Of a stretch of DNA of 46,877 nucleotides, positions 15,868 through 24,174 are shown piece by piece. Position 1 is the first letter of the stretch. Each line of letters begins with the position of its first letter. The notes beneath the pieces were generated by a model that searched no databases, was not told the DNA's origin, and saw nothing but the letters and a program-made list of their open reading frames with translations. Source of the stretch: Azospirillum sp. B21 (lineage in GTDB: Bacteria > Pseudomonadota > Alphaproteobacteria > Azospirillales > Azospirillaceae); NCBI RefSeq assembly GCF_008364825.1, contig NZ_VTTO01000028.1:1-46877 (forward strand), given 5' to 3'. The position numbers were made by a program, and so were the translations under genes.

Positions 15868-16734
15868 ATGGCCGCTTCCTCTCAGATCGCTTCCAAGACC
15901 GCATCTCCCACTGCCGGGGAAAAATTACCCGCAACCGTCATCCAGGTTCGTGGCGTGCCGCTGCGTGTTGCTGACCAAGCACTGCACGCCGTCCGCTTCG
16001 GCTATTGCCCGGTCTCATCGACTGGCTACCGGTCGCACTATTGCCAGCCGCTACCGTCGCCCACCGCGCTGGAGGAAATCGCCCAGGAGGCGGACAGGCA
16101 GCGTGCTTCGGCACTCCGGCGGCTTCGGGAAGCAAAGGCGGGATCGCCGAAAGGACGCACCCCGGACCAGCGGTTTTCGGATTTCATCATGTTTGAGGGC
16201 GCGATCTCAGCTGCCGTCAACCAAGCCTACCTCGCGCCGCCGTCGGACCAGGACAAGCTGTTGCGGGAGATTGCAACCACGACCGAGGCTTTGGCGCCTT
16301 TCATGGTAACGGGCCATGCCAAGCCGCTCAATCCCGGTTCGCACTGGACCCCCGAGCTGCTGATCGAACGCGCGCAGGCTTACCACCGCCTTTGTGCTTT
16401 GACGTGCCGCCTACTTGCCCGCCTGTGCCAGCGTGGAAGGGCCATCGACATCGCCGCCTGGGGCGCCTTCGTCGATGCGCTTCCTCGCGGCCCTGGCTTC
16501 TCGATGCTCCCTCCGACCGTGCTGTTGAAGCTGCTGGGCCGGGACGGCTCCGAGAAGGCAGGAACCAGTGGCAACGCGGTTGAGGTGTGTGGCGCATCCG
16601 CTCCGCATGCGGTCGATGACATCGAGGAGCAGCACTGTGAACCGGAGCCCCGCGTCGCGCCTGCAGAGCTGGTGGCCGCCAATGCGGCGCCGGTTTGGAC
16701 GGTCGACAAGCGTGGTCAGCTGTCCATGTTCTGA
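15868..16734 (+). CDS. Unknown protein divergent from the C5 methyltransferase
   Basis: The 288-residue protein belongs to no family recognised here. The N-terminal part (FGYCPVSSTGYRSHYC) has paired Cys and Tyr. A basic helical middle follows (QEADRQRASALRRLREAK), then a helical stretch around 165-200 (LIERAQAYHRLCALTCRLLARLCQRG). The protein ends GQLSMF, with QLSMF at the extreme C-terminus matching the sliding-clamp-binding consensus QLx(L/M)F. It is transcribed from a promoter that shares operators with the methyltransferase, and its codons 17-21 contain operator 3. A role with replication or DNA repair of the mobile element is possible. The ATG has GAGGCAAGAAAG upstream. Confidence 0.75.
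   Translation: MAASSQIASKTASPTAGEKLPATVIQVRGVPLRVADQALHAVRFGYCPVSSTGYRSHYCQPLPSPTALEEIAQEADRQRASALRRLREAKAGSPKGRTPDQRFSDFIMFEGAISAAVNQAYLAPPSDQDKLLREIATTTEALAPFMVTGHAKPLNPGSHWTPELLIERAQAYHRLCALTCRLLARLCQRGRAIDIAAWGAFVDALPRGPGFSMLPPTVLLKLLGRDGSEKAGTSGNAVEVCGASAPHAVDDIEEQHCEPEPRVAPAELVAANAAPVWTVDKRGQLSMF
15916..15930. promoter_or_regulatory. Palindromic operator 3 (inside the 15868 gene)
   Basis: GGGGAAAAATTACCC matches the reverse complement of operator 1 at 14 of 15 positions. It lies within codons 17-21 of the downstream gene, 112 bp from operator 2 centre to centre. Confidence 0.6.
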
Positions 16735-17113
16735 GAAACCGTGCGAAGTGCCGGAACACGAGCGGAGGGGCGGGTAGATCGAACGGCGGCGGTGTCGGGT
16801 GCGACTGAGCCGACGGCTGGCGCGGCGATCGTCACCAACCACACCAGGGCCGCATAGCCTTTGATGGGCGAGAGATGATCCATCTCGGTCGAGAACTCGC
16901 ATTGGAACGTGGTCGGCGGAGGCGCCGATTGGGTCGAGGCAATCAAGGTGCGCACCAAGCGCCCTCATTGTCTGGCCGTGACAATGCTTATACTTAAGCG
17001 ATCAACTGTGTCTCATAATTTGCAATCATGATCGAGATGCAGATTTTCTTTCTTGTGCGCTCTGTACGATATGGTAGGATCGTCTCATCAAACCACTGAC
17101 TGATGCCGCCGCC
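16735..17113. other. Intergenic region before the DndC-like gene
   Basis: These 379 bases carry the regulon promoter (17053-17080) near the right end, in a locally AT-rich stretch. A weak minus-strand frame (16716-16958, GTG start with GAGGG upstream, one hydrophobic helix) could encode an 80-residue protein. It overlaps the end of the 15868 gene and is not listed as a gene. Confidence 0.45.
17053..17080 (+). promoter_or_regulatory. Regulon promoter 1 (DndC-like gene)
   Basis: TGCGCTCTGTACGATA starts at 17056. A -35-like TTGTGC (17053-17058) and TAGGAT (17075-17080) are spaced 16 bases. The T-rich upstream run TTTTCTTTCTTG is also seen before regulon promoter 2. Confidence 0.65.
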
Positions 17114-19096
17114 ATGACTGCGCTCTTCTCAACAGACAAGCTGCTGGATGCCAAGTTCTCCTCTGAGACCGTCGAGAAGATCGCCGCAGCTTATCGTGCG
17201 GTGCGCGATCTCATCGAAAAGGATGTTCCTCTCGCCGTTGCGGTCAGCTTCGGGAAGGACAGCACGGCAATGCGCACCATCGCGCTGCTGGCCCACCATG
17301 ATGCGGTGCGCGAGAACCCGCTGCGCCACCCCTTGACCGTTCAGACCGCAGACACCGGCATCGAGAACCCTGTCATTCATCAGCACGTCCAGAGCCAGAT
17401 TTCGTTGCTGGAACGCTACGCCCGTCGACACGCGATCCCTCTGCGGATACGCGTTGGGCGTCCCACCCTGGCCTCGTCGTGGATGACTGCCGTGATCGGG
17501 ATGCGCAAAGTGCCCACGTTTTCGAATTCGGCAAGCCGAGACTGCAGAGTAGAGCTAAAGGCCCGCCCGAACCTGCGCGAACTGCGCAAGCTGGTGCCTG
17601 AGCTGAAGGCTGAATACGAGGCGATGCTTCGGACTGCGGAGCCGGGCGACTTCTTCCGCATCTCCGAGCTTGCTGCGTCCCTGGACCGGGAGAGCGTGGT
17701 GACCCTCTTGGGCACCCGCTTCTCAGAGTCTACCAGCCGAGCCGGCCGGATGGATCGCAGGGGCGACGCGGCCCGCGCCATTACCGTCACCGCGGACGGT
17801 CAGCGGACGCTGCCACTGATCGCCGACTTCGACACGGATGAGGTATGGGAATGCCTTGCCCTGGCTGGGGAGGGGCGGGCGCTGGAAGCCTATGCACCGA
17901 ACTTCGACCAGACCCGTGACCTCTATCGCGCGGCCACCGGCGAATGCCCGGTGGTCTCATCCGGTAAGTCTGCCGCCTCCGCCTGTGGAAGCCGATTTGG
18001 CTGCGCGCTTTGCACCGTATCGGGCAGCAGCGACAAGAGCATGACCATCATGCTCCGAGACCCGAAGTATGCCTGGATGCAGCCGCTCAATGATCTGCGC
18101 GACTTCCTCGTGGAGACCCAGTACGACCTCGACCGTCGGCGTTGGACGGCCAGAACCACGGACCCGGTTACCGGCCACGTTCGGATCCAAGCCGACGTTT
18201 ACTCCCCAGCCATGGTCCAGGAGCTGCTGGGTATCTGCCTGACGATCGACGCCCGCGAGAAGGAACGGGCCGCCGCCTTGGACGAGGACCTCTGGGCCTA
18301 TTACGCTGGTGAGGCCGTGTCGTGGTCCGACCCCTATATGCGCGCGACGGCAGCCGCTGGGACGCCTGACATCGCCTGGGCGACGCGTATGGCAAAGCCG
18401 CAGTTCCAACTCGTAAACCCTGAGCAGGTGCTGGCAATCGACTTCATGTGGGCACGTTACGGCGCCTCCGTCCCCTTTGAGGCTCTGCACATCTGGCGCG
18501 ACGTGACCAAGCGGGGGGTTCGCTTTGAGATCCCCAAGATCGAGGTTCAGCCGAACCGGCGCGATCTCCGTATGCCGGAGCCGCGCTGGGTCGCGCTTCC
18601 CGCGAATGAACGGATGTTGCACCCGCTCTACGACCCGCTGACCACGTTCTACTATGAGCGCCCAGGCCGGGACGTGCCTGCGGTCACCGCGCAAACGTGT
18701 GTCGAACACCAGGAGGAGGAGACCTTCTCGGTTGACGGCGAATCCGCTCATATGATTTTCGAGTTCGAGGCTGACCGCCTGCTCGATGTCTACTACAACG
18801 GACGCTTCGAGCCGACGGTGGCGGTACAGTTCTACCTACGCTTCGGCACCATTGCACTCGCCGCCGGACGGCTGCAGGAACTGGCGAACACGGTGGACCA
18901 CGCCCAGCGTCTTACTGACGCAGGCCTCGGCCCAGGCACGCCGGCCGCGGAGTTGCTCGCCCGCTCGATTTCCGATGGTGAGCACAATCGGCTGAAGGCT
19001 GCCACCATGATCCCTGCGAGGGTGGTGCCGGCGCCACGGCGGCAAGCCAATATGCCGATCGGGCAAGGCGACCTCTTCGCCTCCCTAGCCGCCTGA
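17114..19096 (+). CDS. DndC-family PP-loop sulfurtransferase-like protein
   Basis: The 660-residue protein has the PAPS-reductase/DndC PP-loop SFGKDST at 45-51. The DndC-type iron-sulfur Cys set is present: C144 in SRDCRVELK, C278 in GECPVV, and C291, C297 and C300 in CGSRFGCALCT, followed by DKSM. In Dnd systems DndC adenylates the DNA backbone and, with the cysteine desulfurase DndA and DndD/E, installs phosphorothioate. No dndB, dndD, dndE or desulfurase is nearby. The C-terminal 150 residues extend beyond typical DndC (about 500-540) and end with QGDLF, a clamp-binding-like motif. It is a single-gene unit under a regulon promoter, followed by a terminator-like hairpin. Confidence 0.85.
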   Translation: MTALFSTDKLLDAKFSSETVEKIAAAYRAVRDLIEKDVPLAVAVSFGKDSTAMRTIALLAHHDAVRENPLRHPLTVQTADTGIENPVIHQHVQSQISLLERYARRHAIPLRIRVGRPTLASSWMTAVIGMRKVPTFSNSASRDCRVELKARPNLRELRKLVPELKAEYEAMLRTAEPGDFFRISELAASLDRESVVTLLGTRFSESTSRAGRMDRRGDAARAITVTADGQRTLPLIADFDTDEVWECLALAGEGRALEAYAPNFDQTRDLYRAATGECPVVSSGKSAASACGSRFGCALCTVSGSSDKSMTIMLRDPKYAWMQPLNDLRDFLVETQYDLDRRRWTARTTDPVTGHVRIQADVYSPAMVQELLGICLTIDAREKERAAALDEDLWAYYAGEAVSWSDPYMRATAAAGTPDIAWATRMAKPQFQLVNPEQVLAIDFMWARYGASVPFEALHIWRDVTKRGVRFEIPKIEVQPNRRDLRMPEPRWVALPANERMLHPLYDPLTTFYYERPGRDVPAVTAQTCVEHQEEETFSVDGESAHMIFEFEADRLLDVYYNGRFEPTVAVQFYLRFGTIALAAGRLQELANTVDHAQRLTDAGLGPGTPAAELLARSISDGEHNRLKAATMIPARVVPAPRRQANMPIGQGDLFASLAA

Positions 19097-19137
19097 GGTA
19101 CAACTATCGAAGGTCGAACGGCACAGCCACACCAGCG

Positions 19138-19162
19138 AAAGGCGGCGGAAATCGCCGTCTTT
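19138..19162 (+). terminator. Intrinsic terminator-like hairpin after the DndC-like gene
   Basis: AAAGGCGGCG (19138-19147) pairs with CGCCGTCTTT (19153-19162) with one G-T pair around GAAAT. The right arm ends in TTT. Confidence 0.6.
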
Positions 19163-19226
19163 CAAGGTCGCGGGCAACGCCGAAAATCGGCTAACCAGAT
19201 GCCATTGCACGTTGGAGTATCCGACC

Positions 19227-19871
19227 GTGACCAGACTGCCCACCACCGCCCTGCGCTCCATTGCCGTCGCCACGGTTGCTATATCCCTGACTGCCTGCAC
19301 AACGACTTCTCGGCCCCGTCCAGTGGACGGATGGCAGCAGGCGCGCGACGCCCAACGACAGCTGTTATCCGGCGCTGGCCTCGAGAACCACTTCAAGCAG
19401 CCCCTGGTCAATGGGAAGCCGACCGTGACGACGGGCCGCGACGCTAAGTTTGACACACTCAACATCAGCTACGATCCGCGCTACGTCACCTCGGAGGAAG
19501 TCACCGAAGCCGGCAGCACCTTCTGCGAGAAGCAGAAGCAGGGTCGGCAGCCTATTCTCCTGGAGATGATTGCCGGGCAGTTGGATGAAAGTAACCGGGC
19601 TGCCCGTGAGCGGGTCCAGATGACGAGCTCGGCAACAATTTTCTGCACCAATGGCTCTGCGGCCGATGAGGCCCTGCTGGCCGCATATAAGGGCTCCCGG
19701 ACAACGGCGCTCCAGCAGGAGGCGCAGCGCTCGGCGATGCAACGTTCGGCACAGCTCCGGGCCAGGATCGAGGAATCTCAGGAGAACCGTGCCCGATGGG
19801 ACGCCATTAAGCGCCGCGACGAACAGCGGGTGAATGGATCGACCGGCTACACCTACGTCCCGACGCACTGA
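19227..19871 (+). CDS. Putative lipoprotein
   Basis: The 214-residue protein starts at a GTG with GGAG 8 bases upstream. It has a signal with lipobox LTAC (Cys at residue 22-23), so it should be lipid-anchored in the envelope. The mature part has a weakly structured start (TTTSRPRPVDGWQQARDAQ) and a region with two further Cys (FCEKQKQG, IFCTNG). A long charged helix (AYKGSRTTALQQEAQRSAMQRSAQLRARIEESQENRARW) and a YTYVPTH tail follow. No family is recognised. It could be an entry-exclusion or conjugation-type surface protein of the element, but nothing proves this. Confidence 0.7.
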   Translation: MTRLPTTALRSIAVATVAISLTACTTTSRPRPVDGWQQARDAQRQLLSGAGLENHFKQPLVNGKPTVTTGRDAKFDTLNISYDPRYVTSEEVTEAGSTFCEKQKQGRQPILLEMIAGQLDESNRAARERVQMTSSATIFCTNGSAADEALLAAYKGSRTTALQQEAQRSAMQRSAQLRARIEESQENRARWDAIKRRDEQRVNGSTGYTYVPTH

Positions 19872-19924
19872 CCATCGTCCACCCACGACATCAGAACCGC
19901 CATCCCTTCGGAGAAGCAACCGCC

Positions 19925-20182
19925 ATGAGCACCCCCGTCACGAATGACCGCGTTTCTCTGGATATCCCCGATTTCGTCGGCCACACGAAGGGCTGGGATG
20001 GCGGCGTGTCGTTCGGGAACCTGGAGATCTTCCAGTTCTGCTCGGTCATGAAGCAGATCGATCCAAACGGGCAGCTGCGCCAGCAGATCACAGACGCGCT
20101 GAACGCTGCGCCCGGCCTGCGCGTGGCGATGATGCACGGGACATTCAGCCGTGCTCCGGTGGTTGCCACTGCGGCTGAGTAA
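19925..20182 (+). CDS. Hypothetical 85-residue protein
   Basis: The short soluble protein (SLDIPDFVGHTKGWDGGVSFGNLEIFQFCSVMKQIDPNGQLRQQITDALN) begins at an ATG with GGAGAAGCAACC upstream, 53 bases after the lipoprotein stop. A compact alpha/beta fold is suggested. No family is recognised. Confidence 0.6.
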   Translation: MSTPVTNDRVSLDIPDFVGHTKGWDGGVSFGNLEIFQFCSVMKQIDPNGQLRQQITDALNAAPGLRVAMMHGTFSRAPVVATAAE

Positions 20183-20484
20183 GAAAACCCAGTCGTAAGC
20201 CGCGTTCCCTCCCGGCGTTGCACCGCGACGCCGGACACCGCCGGTCGAACCCGCGAAGCGGTGCGAGAGGGAGCTGAGCGGCGACCCTGGCAGTCCGCAA
20301 AATGTGCATCGAAGATGTCTTTGGCTTGGGACGCCACAACCGCGGCGGCTGTCTGGTTCTCCGGCACGGCGCGGAATAGCTTGGGCTCCTTGACCGGCCG
20401 CGCGATGCCTTGCCGGTTCGCCAGAGCCGCGATAGCGATGGCGTCTGACTGGTTTAACCTCATTCATGAAGGGTCCAATCCCCC
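20183..20484. other. Intergenic stretch, no clear gene
   Basis: These 302 bases have no convincing plus-strand gene. A minus-strand frame here (from 20463 leftwards, MRLNQSDAIAIAALANRQG...) starts plausibly but runs antisense through the 19925 gene without good codon character. It is not called. Confidence 0.4.
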
Positions 20485-21450
20485 GTGCCGATCAGCCTGC
20501 CCTACAACACAGCTGTTCGTGAGCGGCGTCGGTCAGCCCCGGAGGCACTGGACTTTCTCCCCACTCAACCGTGGGCGGTTCGGGCGCTGGTGCACCAGAT
20601 CCTTGGTGTCGACGCGCTGTCCGGAAGCGTCGTCTGTGAGCCTGCGGCCGGTGCCGGGGATATCGCCCGCACGATGCTGGAGTTCACTCCGCATGTGCGT
20701 GTCGCAGATGTGGCGGATTACGGAACCAGGAACATCTACGAGCAGCCGATCAGCATTCGCGATTTTCTGACTTGGACGCCCGATGAAGCGGAAGCTCCGG
20801 ATTGGGTCTGCACGAACCCACCCTTCACCTTGGGAGAGGCCTTTATACACCACGCCCGCCGCTTCGCCCGACGCGGCGTGGCGGTGATCGTCCGAACCGC
20901 ATTCCTGGAAGGGCAGGGCCGTTACGAGCGGCTGTTCAGCCAGTGTCCGCCTGACATTATTGCCGTTCACGCCGAGCGCGTCCCGATGTTCGTGGGGCGG
21001 CTGGATCCCAAGAGGAGCAGCGCAACCTCGTATTCATGGTTGATCTGGTTCCGGGACGGAGCTGGCGACGCGCGAACACGCTGGATTGCACCGTGCCGCG
21101 ACATCTACGAACGGGCATCGGATTATCACGGGTGGCGCTGGTGCATGCATGCCGGCCGTCCGTTGCCGCACCTGTCAATCACAGGCGTAGCGCATCTCGA
21201 AGACGACATTGCCCAAGCGCTGCCGATCCTGCGCGATCCAGTCCGCACCGTGATCCATCCTGGTCGCCTCCGCGTGGTGTCCAGCCTGATCGAGGCCACA
21301 CCGGACTGTCGCGAACGGGTGCTGGCCCGGATCAGCGTTTGGCACGCAGATGCCGTTCCGACCGAGGCAAGGGCGAAGCTGGAGCAAGCCCTCGTCCATC
21401 ATGGACTTCGGATTGACCCTGCCAATCTCGGCACCAAGCTCGCGGCGTGA
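20485..21450 (+). CDS. SAM-dependent DNA methyltransferase-like protein (NPPF type)
   Basis: The 321-residue protein starts at a GTG. Motif I is CEPAAGAGDIA and motif IV is CTNPPFTLGEAF. The NPPF form is typical of N6-adenine and N4-cytosine DNA methyltransferases of phages and mobile elements. Between them, RVADVADYG supplies the acidic SAM-binding residue and RGVAVIVRTAFLEG resembles a later strand. The C-terminal third (HGLRIDPANLGTKL) is not recognised. It is short for a stand-alone enzyme with a target-recognition domain, so a phage-like orphan methylase is likely. Confidence 0.75.
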   Translation: MPISLPYNTAVRERRRSAPEALDFLPTQPWAVRALVHQILGVDALSGSVVCEPAAGAGDIARTMLEFTPHVRVADVADYGTRNIYEQPISIRDFLTWTPDEAEAPDWVCTNPPFTLGEAFIHHARRFARRGVAVIVRTAFLEGQGRYERLFSQCPPDIIAVHAERVPMFVGRLDPKRSSATSYSWLIWFRDGAGDARTRWIAPCRDIYERASDYHGWRWCMHAGRPLPHLSITGVAHLEDDIAQALPILRDPVRTVIHPGRLRVVSSLIEATPDCRERVLARISVWHADAVPTEARAKLEQALVHHGLRIDPANLGTKLAA

Positions 21451-21498
21451 CGTGAGAAGGTTCAACGACGTGCTGACGTCTCGATGCGGTACCGAGCG

Positions 21499-22062
21499 AT
21501 GACCAAGCTGACTCCGGCCCAGATCGCCCAGCTGATGCGGATCGACGCCGGCGGAATAGACGGGATGCCCGCCGCTGGCTTCACAGCGTCTGCACCGGAG
21601 AAACGACTGCTGACGCGCGGGCTGATTCAGACCTGGACAACCAGCATTCCGGCCGGGATCGGCGCCTTGACCATTAAGCTGAGCCTGGCGGCTTTAACCA
21701 ACGACGGTCACCGGCAGTTCGCTGAACTCGGTCTGCCCCCATCTGCCGACATGGCTAGGTTCATCGGGCGGCGGCAGGGATGGTGCAGCACCAATTACGA
21801 GTTGCTGCGGATCGCCCACCTGAGGGGCTATGTGGAAGTCGTCGAACGGAGCGGTGTCGGCGGCTGCACAACGCGCTGGCGCCGCACAGAATCCGGGAAG
21901 GCCGCGCTGATCCTGTTCCATGAGCATGAGCGACTGGTGGCTGAGGAGATGGCCAAGCTAGAGGCCGCACACCTGACCCGGAGCAAGACGCAAGACATCG
22001 CGAGGCCGCGGACGCGGGGCTTGGGTTCGTCAGCCCATTGCCCCATGGCCGCCAATATCTGA
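21499..22062 (+). CDS. Hypothetical protein, possibly winged-helix
   Basis: The 187-residue protein begins MTKLTPAQIAQLMRID; an ATG at 21484 is also possible. Two stretches look like winged-helix units with a closing strand (EKRLLTRGLIQTWT ... LTNDGHRQFAELG; NYELLRIAHLRGYVEVVERSG ... RRTESGKAALILFHE). It may be a tandem winged-helix DNA-binding protein. No family name can be given. It follows the methyltransferase by 48 bases and may share its mRNA. Confidence 0.6.
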   Translation: MTKLTPAQIAQLMRIDAGGIDGMPAAGFTASAPEKRLLTRGLIQTWTTSIPAGIGALTIKLSLAALTNDGHRQFAELGLPPSADMARFIGRRQGWCSTNYELLRIAHLRGYVEVVERSGVGGCTTRWRRTESGKAALILFHEHERLVAEEMAKLEAAHLTRSKTQDIARPRTRGLGSSAHCPMAANI

Positions 22063-22132
22063 GCTGGACGGCAGAACGTACCTGCGGGTGTCGCCTATCT
22101 TGCCAAGGAACGGATTTCACAGGTGATGGCGC

Positions 22133-22167
22133 TTGCCGACAACAGGCCGTTGGCGTAGAATGCCAAC
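22133..22167 (+). promoter_or_regulatory. Promoter and operator of the TumE/TumA pair
   Basis: TTGCCG (22133-22138), 17 bases and TAGAAT (22156-22161) form a good promoter ending 6 bases before the ATG at 22168. A dyad GTTGGC-N7-GCCAAC (22149-22167) spans the -10, so a bound antitoxin would occlude it. The mRNA would be leaderless. Confidence 0.7.
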
Positions 22168-22464
22168 ATGAATGCCGAACTCGTCATCCGCCGCCGCGTC
22201 GCTTACGGCAACCGCGACTTTGCCGAAATGGTGGTGTGGCGGGTGCCCGAGCCCGTTCCGCCAACCACCCACGGATTCAAGTACCGTCTGGTCTATATCG
22301 TTGACGGGCGGCGGGTGCTGGGGTTCGACAACGAACGCGGCAAGGGTGACCATCGGCATCAGGACGACGCCGAGCATCCCTACGAGTTTGTCAACGTCGA
22401 CCGGCTGCTCGCCGATTTCGTGGCGGCGGTGAGGCAATGGAGGACCGACCATGATCGAACGTGA
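22168..22464 (+). CDS. tumE: TumE-like toxin (DUF6516 family)
   Basis: The 98-residue protein resembles TumE (DUF6516), the toxin of the TumE-TumA pair. Characteristic stretches are EMVVWRVPEPVPPTTHGFKYRLVYIVDG, LGFDNERGKGDHRH and EHPYEFVNVDRLLADF. The conserved DNERGKGDHRH segment probably holds catalytic or binding residues. The molecular target is not well established. The toxin gene comes first, and the antitoxin ATG overlaps its last 14 bases, so translation of the two is coupled. It starts 7 bases after a promoter -10. Confidence 0.8.
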   Translation: MNAELVIRRRVAYGNRDFAEMVVWRVPEPVPPTTHGFKYRLVYIVDGRRVLGFDNERGKGDHRHQDDAEHPYEFVNVDRLLADFVAAVRQWRTDHDRT

Positions 22465-22813
22465 CATCCGCGTCGATACTGACGCCCTGGACCAGGCGGC
22501 CGCTGAGGTTGCCGCTGCTTGGAAGGCGGCTGAAGCGGGCCATCCCGCCGCGGCCACCGATCGCCTCTACTTCGCAAGCTGGGAGGCCCTATGCACCGTT
22601 CTGACGCCCAAGCGCTACGAGCTGCTGCGGCACCTACGGCGTGCTCCTGCGGATGGTATTCGGGCGCTCGCGCGTGATCTCGGGAGGGACGTCAAGCGGG
22701 TCCACGAGGATGTTACCGCGCTCGAAGAACTGGGACTGATCGAGCGCGGCGCCGACGGTAGGCTAACCATGCCCGTCGACGAGATAGCCTCGTCGATCCG
22801 CTTCGCAGCCTGA
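22451..22813 (+). CDS. tumA: TumA-like winged-helix antitoxin
   Basis: The 120-residue protein has an N-terminal helical part likely to bind toxin. A winged HTH follows (LTPKRYELLRHLRRAPADGIRALARDLGRDVKRVHEDVTALEELGLIERGADGRL), as in TumA antitoxins and the HVO_A0114 DNA-binding group. Overlap with the toxin gene and the dyad at 22149-22167 fit autorepression. The assignment rests on this architecture and on the neighbouring DUF6516 gene. Confidence 0.78.
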   Translation: MIERDIRVDTDALDQAAAEVAAAWKAAEAGHPAAATDRLYFASWEALCTVLTPKRYELLRHLRRAPADGIRALARDLGRDVKRVHEDVTALEELGLIERGADGRLTMPVDEIASSIRFAA

Positions 22814-22835
22814 ATGTCCAGAAAAGGAGCCGAAG

Positions 22836-23360
22836 GTGGCATCGTGCATGAGTCTTTCCGTCCGGACGTTCGTTGAGGCTGTGCGCCTCGCCAGCAGCGT
22901 ACCATTTTCCGAAGGAGCCGTGTTCGGCGTAGGGGGCGGCCCTGGGAATTGCGAACGGCATCCGGCAATGCGCCTCCTGGCCGATGCATGGAATTCCGCC
23001 GCGCCGGAGGATCTCCGCAGCGCCGCCTTCGCGCTCAGCTTCGTCAGGCAGGATGGCGAGTATCGGTGCGCGTCGGCCGACGTGCTTGCGCCGTCGTTGC
23101 ATGATCGGGCCGTGCCGGCTAGCTGCGCACTCGTCGGAGACGACGTATTGCTCCAGTTCGTCCGGAGCTTCGCTGCTGGCCGCCGCAATGGCCACGGCTG
23201 GGAATTCCTCCAGGTAGACGGTGGGTTGTGGCTTGACGTTGCGGTGGCCGACGAAGAGCGCGATGAAGCCTACTGGGGCTTGGTGACGCTGGAATCGTTC
23301 CCGAGCGCCTTTCCGGCAGTCTGGGCGCGCTTGACCTCACGGTCGGCCACCAATCTGTGA
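22836..23360 (+). CDS. Hypothetical protein downstream of the toxin-antitoxin pair
   Basis: The 174-residue acidic soluble protein starts at a GTG with AAAAGGAGCC upstream, 22 bases after the antitoxin stop. It contains ADEERDEAYWGLVTLESFPSAFPAVWARL near its end and several Cys (CMSLS, NCERHP, RCASAD, CALVG). No family is recognised. Position suggests read-through from the toxin-antitoxin promoter. Confidence 0.6.
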   Translation: MASCMSLSVRTFVEAVRLASSVPFSEGAVFGVGGGPGNCERHPAMRLLADAWNSAAPEDLRSAAFALSFVRQDGEYRCASADVLAPSLHDRAVPASCALVGDDVLLQFVRSFAAGRRNGHGWEFLQVDGGLWLDVAVADEERDEAYWGLVTLESFPSAFPAVWARLTSRSATNL

Positions 23361-23379
23361 ATAGAGCGACGGGAAGCCC

Positions 23380-23652
23380 ATGCGAACCCTGCACCAAGAG
23401 GTCATGCGCGAGGCCGCCTCGTCCGGGCAGCCGAGGTTTCGACCGACGCAATCCCAGATCGCTGCCATTCGGATGGCGGCGAAGCGAGACTGGCCTGCCG
23501 GCGAGCCTCGCATTGACTGGTTCAACAAGGCGACCGCACGGGTCCTGCTGCGCGAGGGCGTCATCGTCGAGCGGCCGGATAGCGCGGCTGGAAGCCGCGG
23601 GAACATCATCGATCTGACGCCGGCAGGCGAAGCGCTGCTGGCGTCTATCTAA
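23380..23652 (+). CDS. Hypothetical 90-residue protein, winged-helix-like
   Basis: The small basic protein ends in a pattern typical of a winged-helix wing and last helix (FNKATARVLLREGVIVERPDSAAGSRGNIIDLTPAGEALLASI). It may be a DNA-binding accessory protein. It starts 19 bases after the previous stop and is followed 11 bases later by the 23664 gene, so the three probably share one mRNA. Confidence 0.6.
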   Translation: MRTLHQEVMREAASSGQPRFRPTQSQIAAIRMAAKRDWPAGEPRIDWFNKATARVLLREGVIVERPDSAAGSRGNIIDLTPAGEALLASI

Positions 23653-23663
23653 GGAGCGCCATA

Positions 23664-23924
23664 ATGCAAACGCTGGTGAAAGGCATGCGCGTCCGTGCCG
23701 AATGGTTCGAGGCACGTCCTTTTGATGCCGTGTCGCTGGCTGGCGTCCAGTTGAAGGTTGCTGCCAACCCAAAGGTTGTTGAGGGTACTGTCGCGCATAT
23801 CCGCGGCGACCATCCCACCTCGCCGAGATCCGTTGGGGTCTGGATCTCCACCGACGCCGGCGATGAGGTTGTCGTCGATGCCCGCCACATAATCAGCGCC
23901 AGCGCGCCTGCCGATCCAGCATAG
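23664..23924 (+). CDS. Hypothetical 86-residue protein, SH3-like beta-barrel
   Basis: The short protein is rich in beta strands and turns (MRVRAEWFEARP, LKVAANPKVVEGTVAHIRGDHPTSPRSVGVWISTDAGDEVVVDARHI). The pattern is suggestive of a small SH3- or KOW-like barrel. AAGGAG lies just before the start. No family is recognised. Confidence 0.6.
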   Translation: MQTLVKGMRVRAEWFEARPFDAVSLAGVQLKVAANPKVVEGTVAHIRGDHPTSPRSVGVWISTDAGDEVVVDARHIISASAPADPA

Positions 23925-24133
23925 GAGGGCCGACGGCGCCGGCCAGCAGCAGGATCGCCGCCGTCCCGGCCGGTCAGCCGCCGCGGTGGAACTGGCCGCG
24001 CGCCCAGCGCGCCGCCCCCGTCAGCAAGTAACGCGAGCCGAGGGCGCCGACCTGCAGGACCGCCAGCTGCCTTAAGTTGTCGATTAACGAGTTTGCGGCT
24101 AGGGTGCCGCACTAGAACCGGCACCGTACAAAC

Positions 24134-24156
24134 CCGCCGTCCACCTGCGACGGCGG
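24134..24156 (+). terminator. Short hairpin upstream of the 24175 gene
   Basis: CCGCCGT (24134-24140) pairs with ACGGCGG (24150-24156) around a 9-base loop. Few T follow, so termination is uncertain. The hairpin ends 18 bases before the next ATG and could also affect its translation. Confidence 0.35.
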
Positions 24157-24174
24157 CGTTATCTGAGGAATACC

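Noticed and set aside
16716..16958. Possible 80-residue minus-strand membrane protein
   Set aside because: A GTG with GAGGG exists, but the frame overlaps the end of the 15868 gene and codon use is unconvincing. It is mentioned in the intergenic entry only.
17009..17086. Two GTCTCA sequences upstream of the DndC-like gene
   Set aside because: They match the 6-mer at 10241-10355 but not the longer repeat, and two copies of a 6-mer in this space are unremarkable.
17114..19096. Complete Dnd phosphorothioate locus
   Set aside because: Only the DndC-like protein is recognisable; no dndA, B, D or E and no dndFGH genes are visible.
23925..24174. Minus-strand frame reading LIDNLRQLAVLQVGALGSRYLLTG
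   Set aside because: The peptide looks protein-like, but a stop lies just upstream and no start codon or ribosome site is present.
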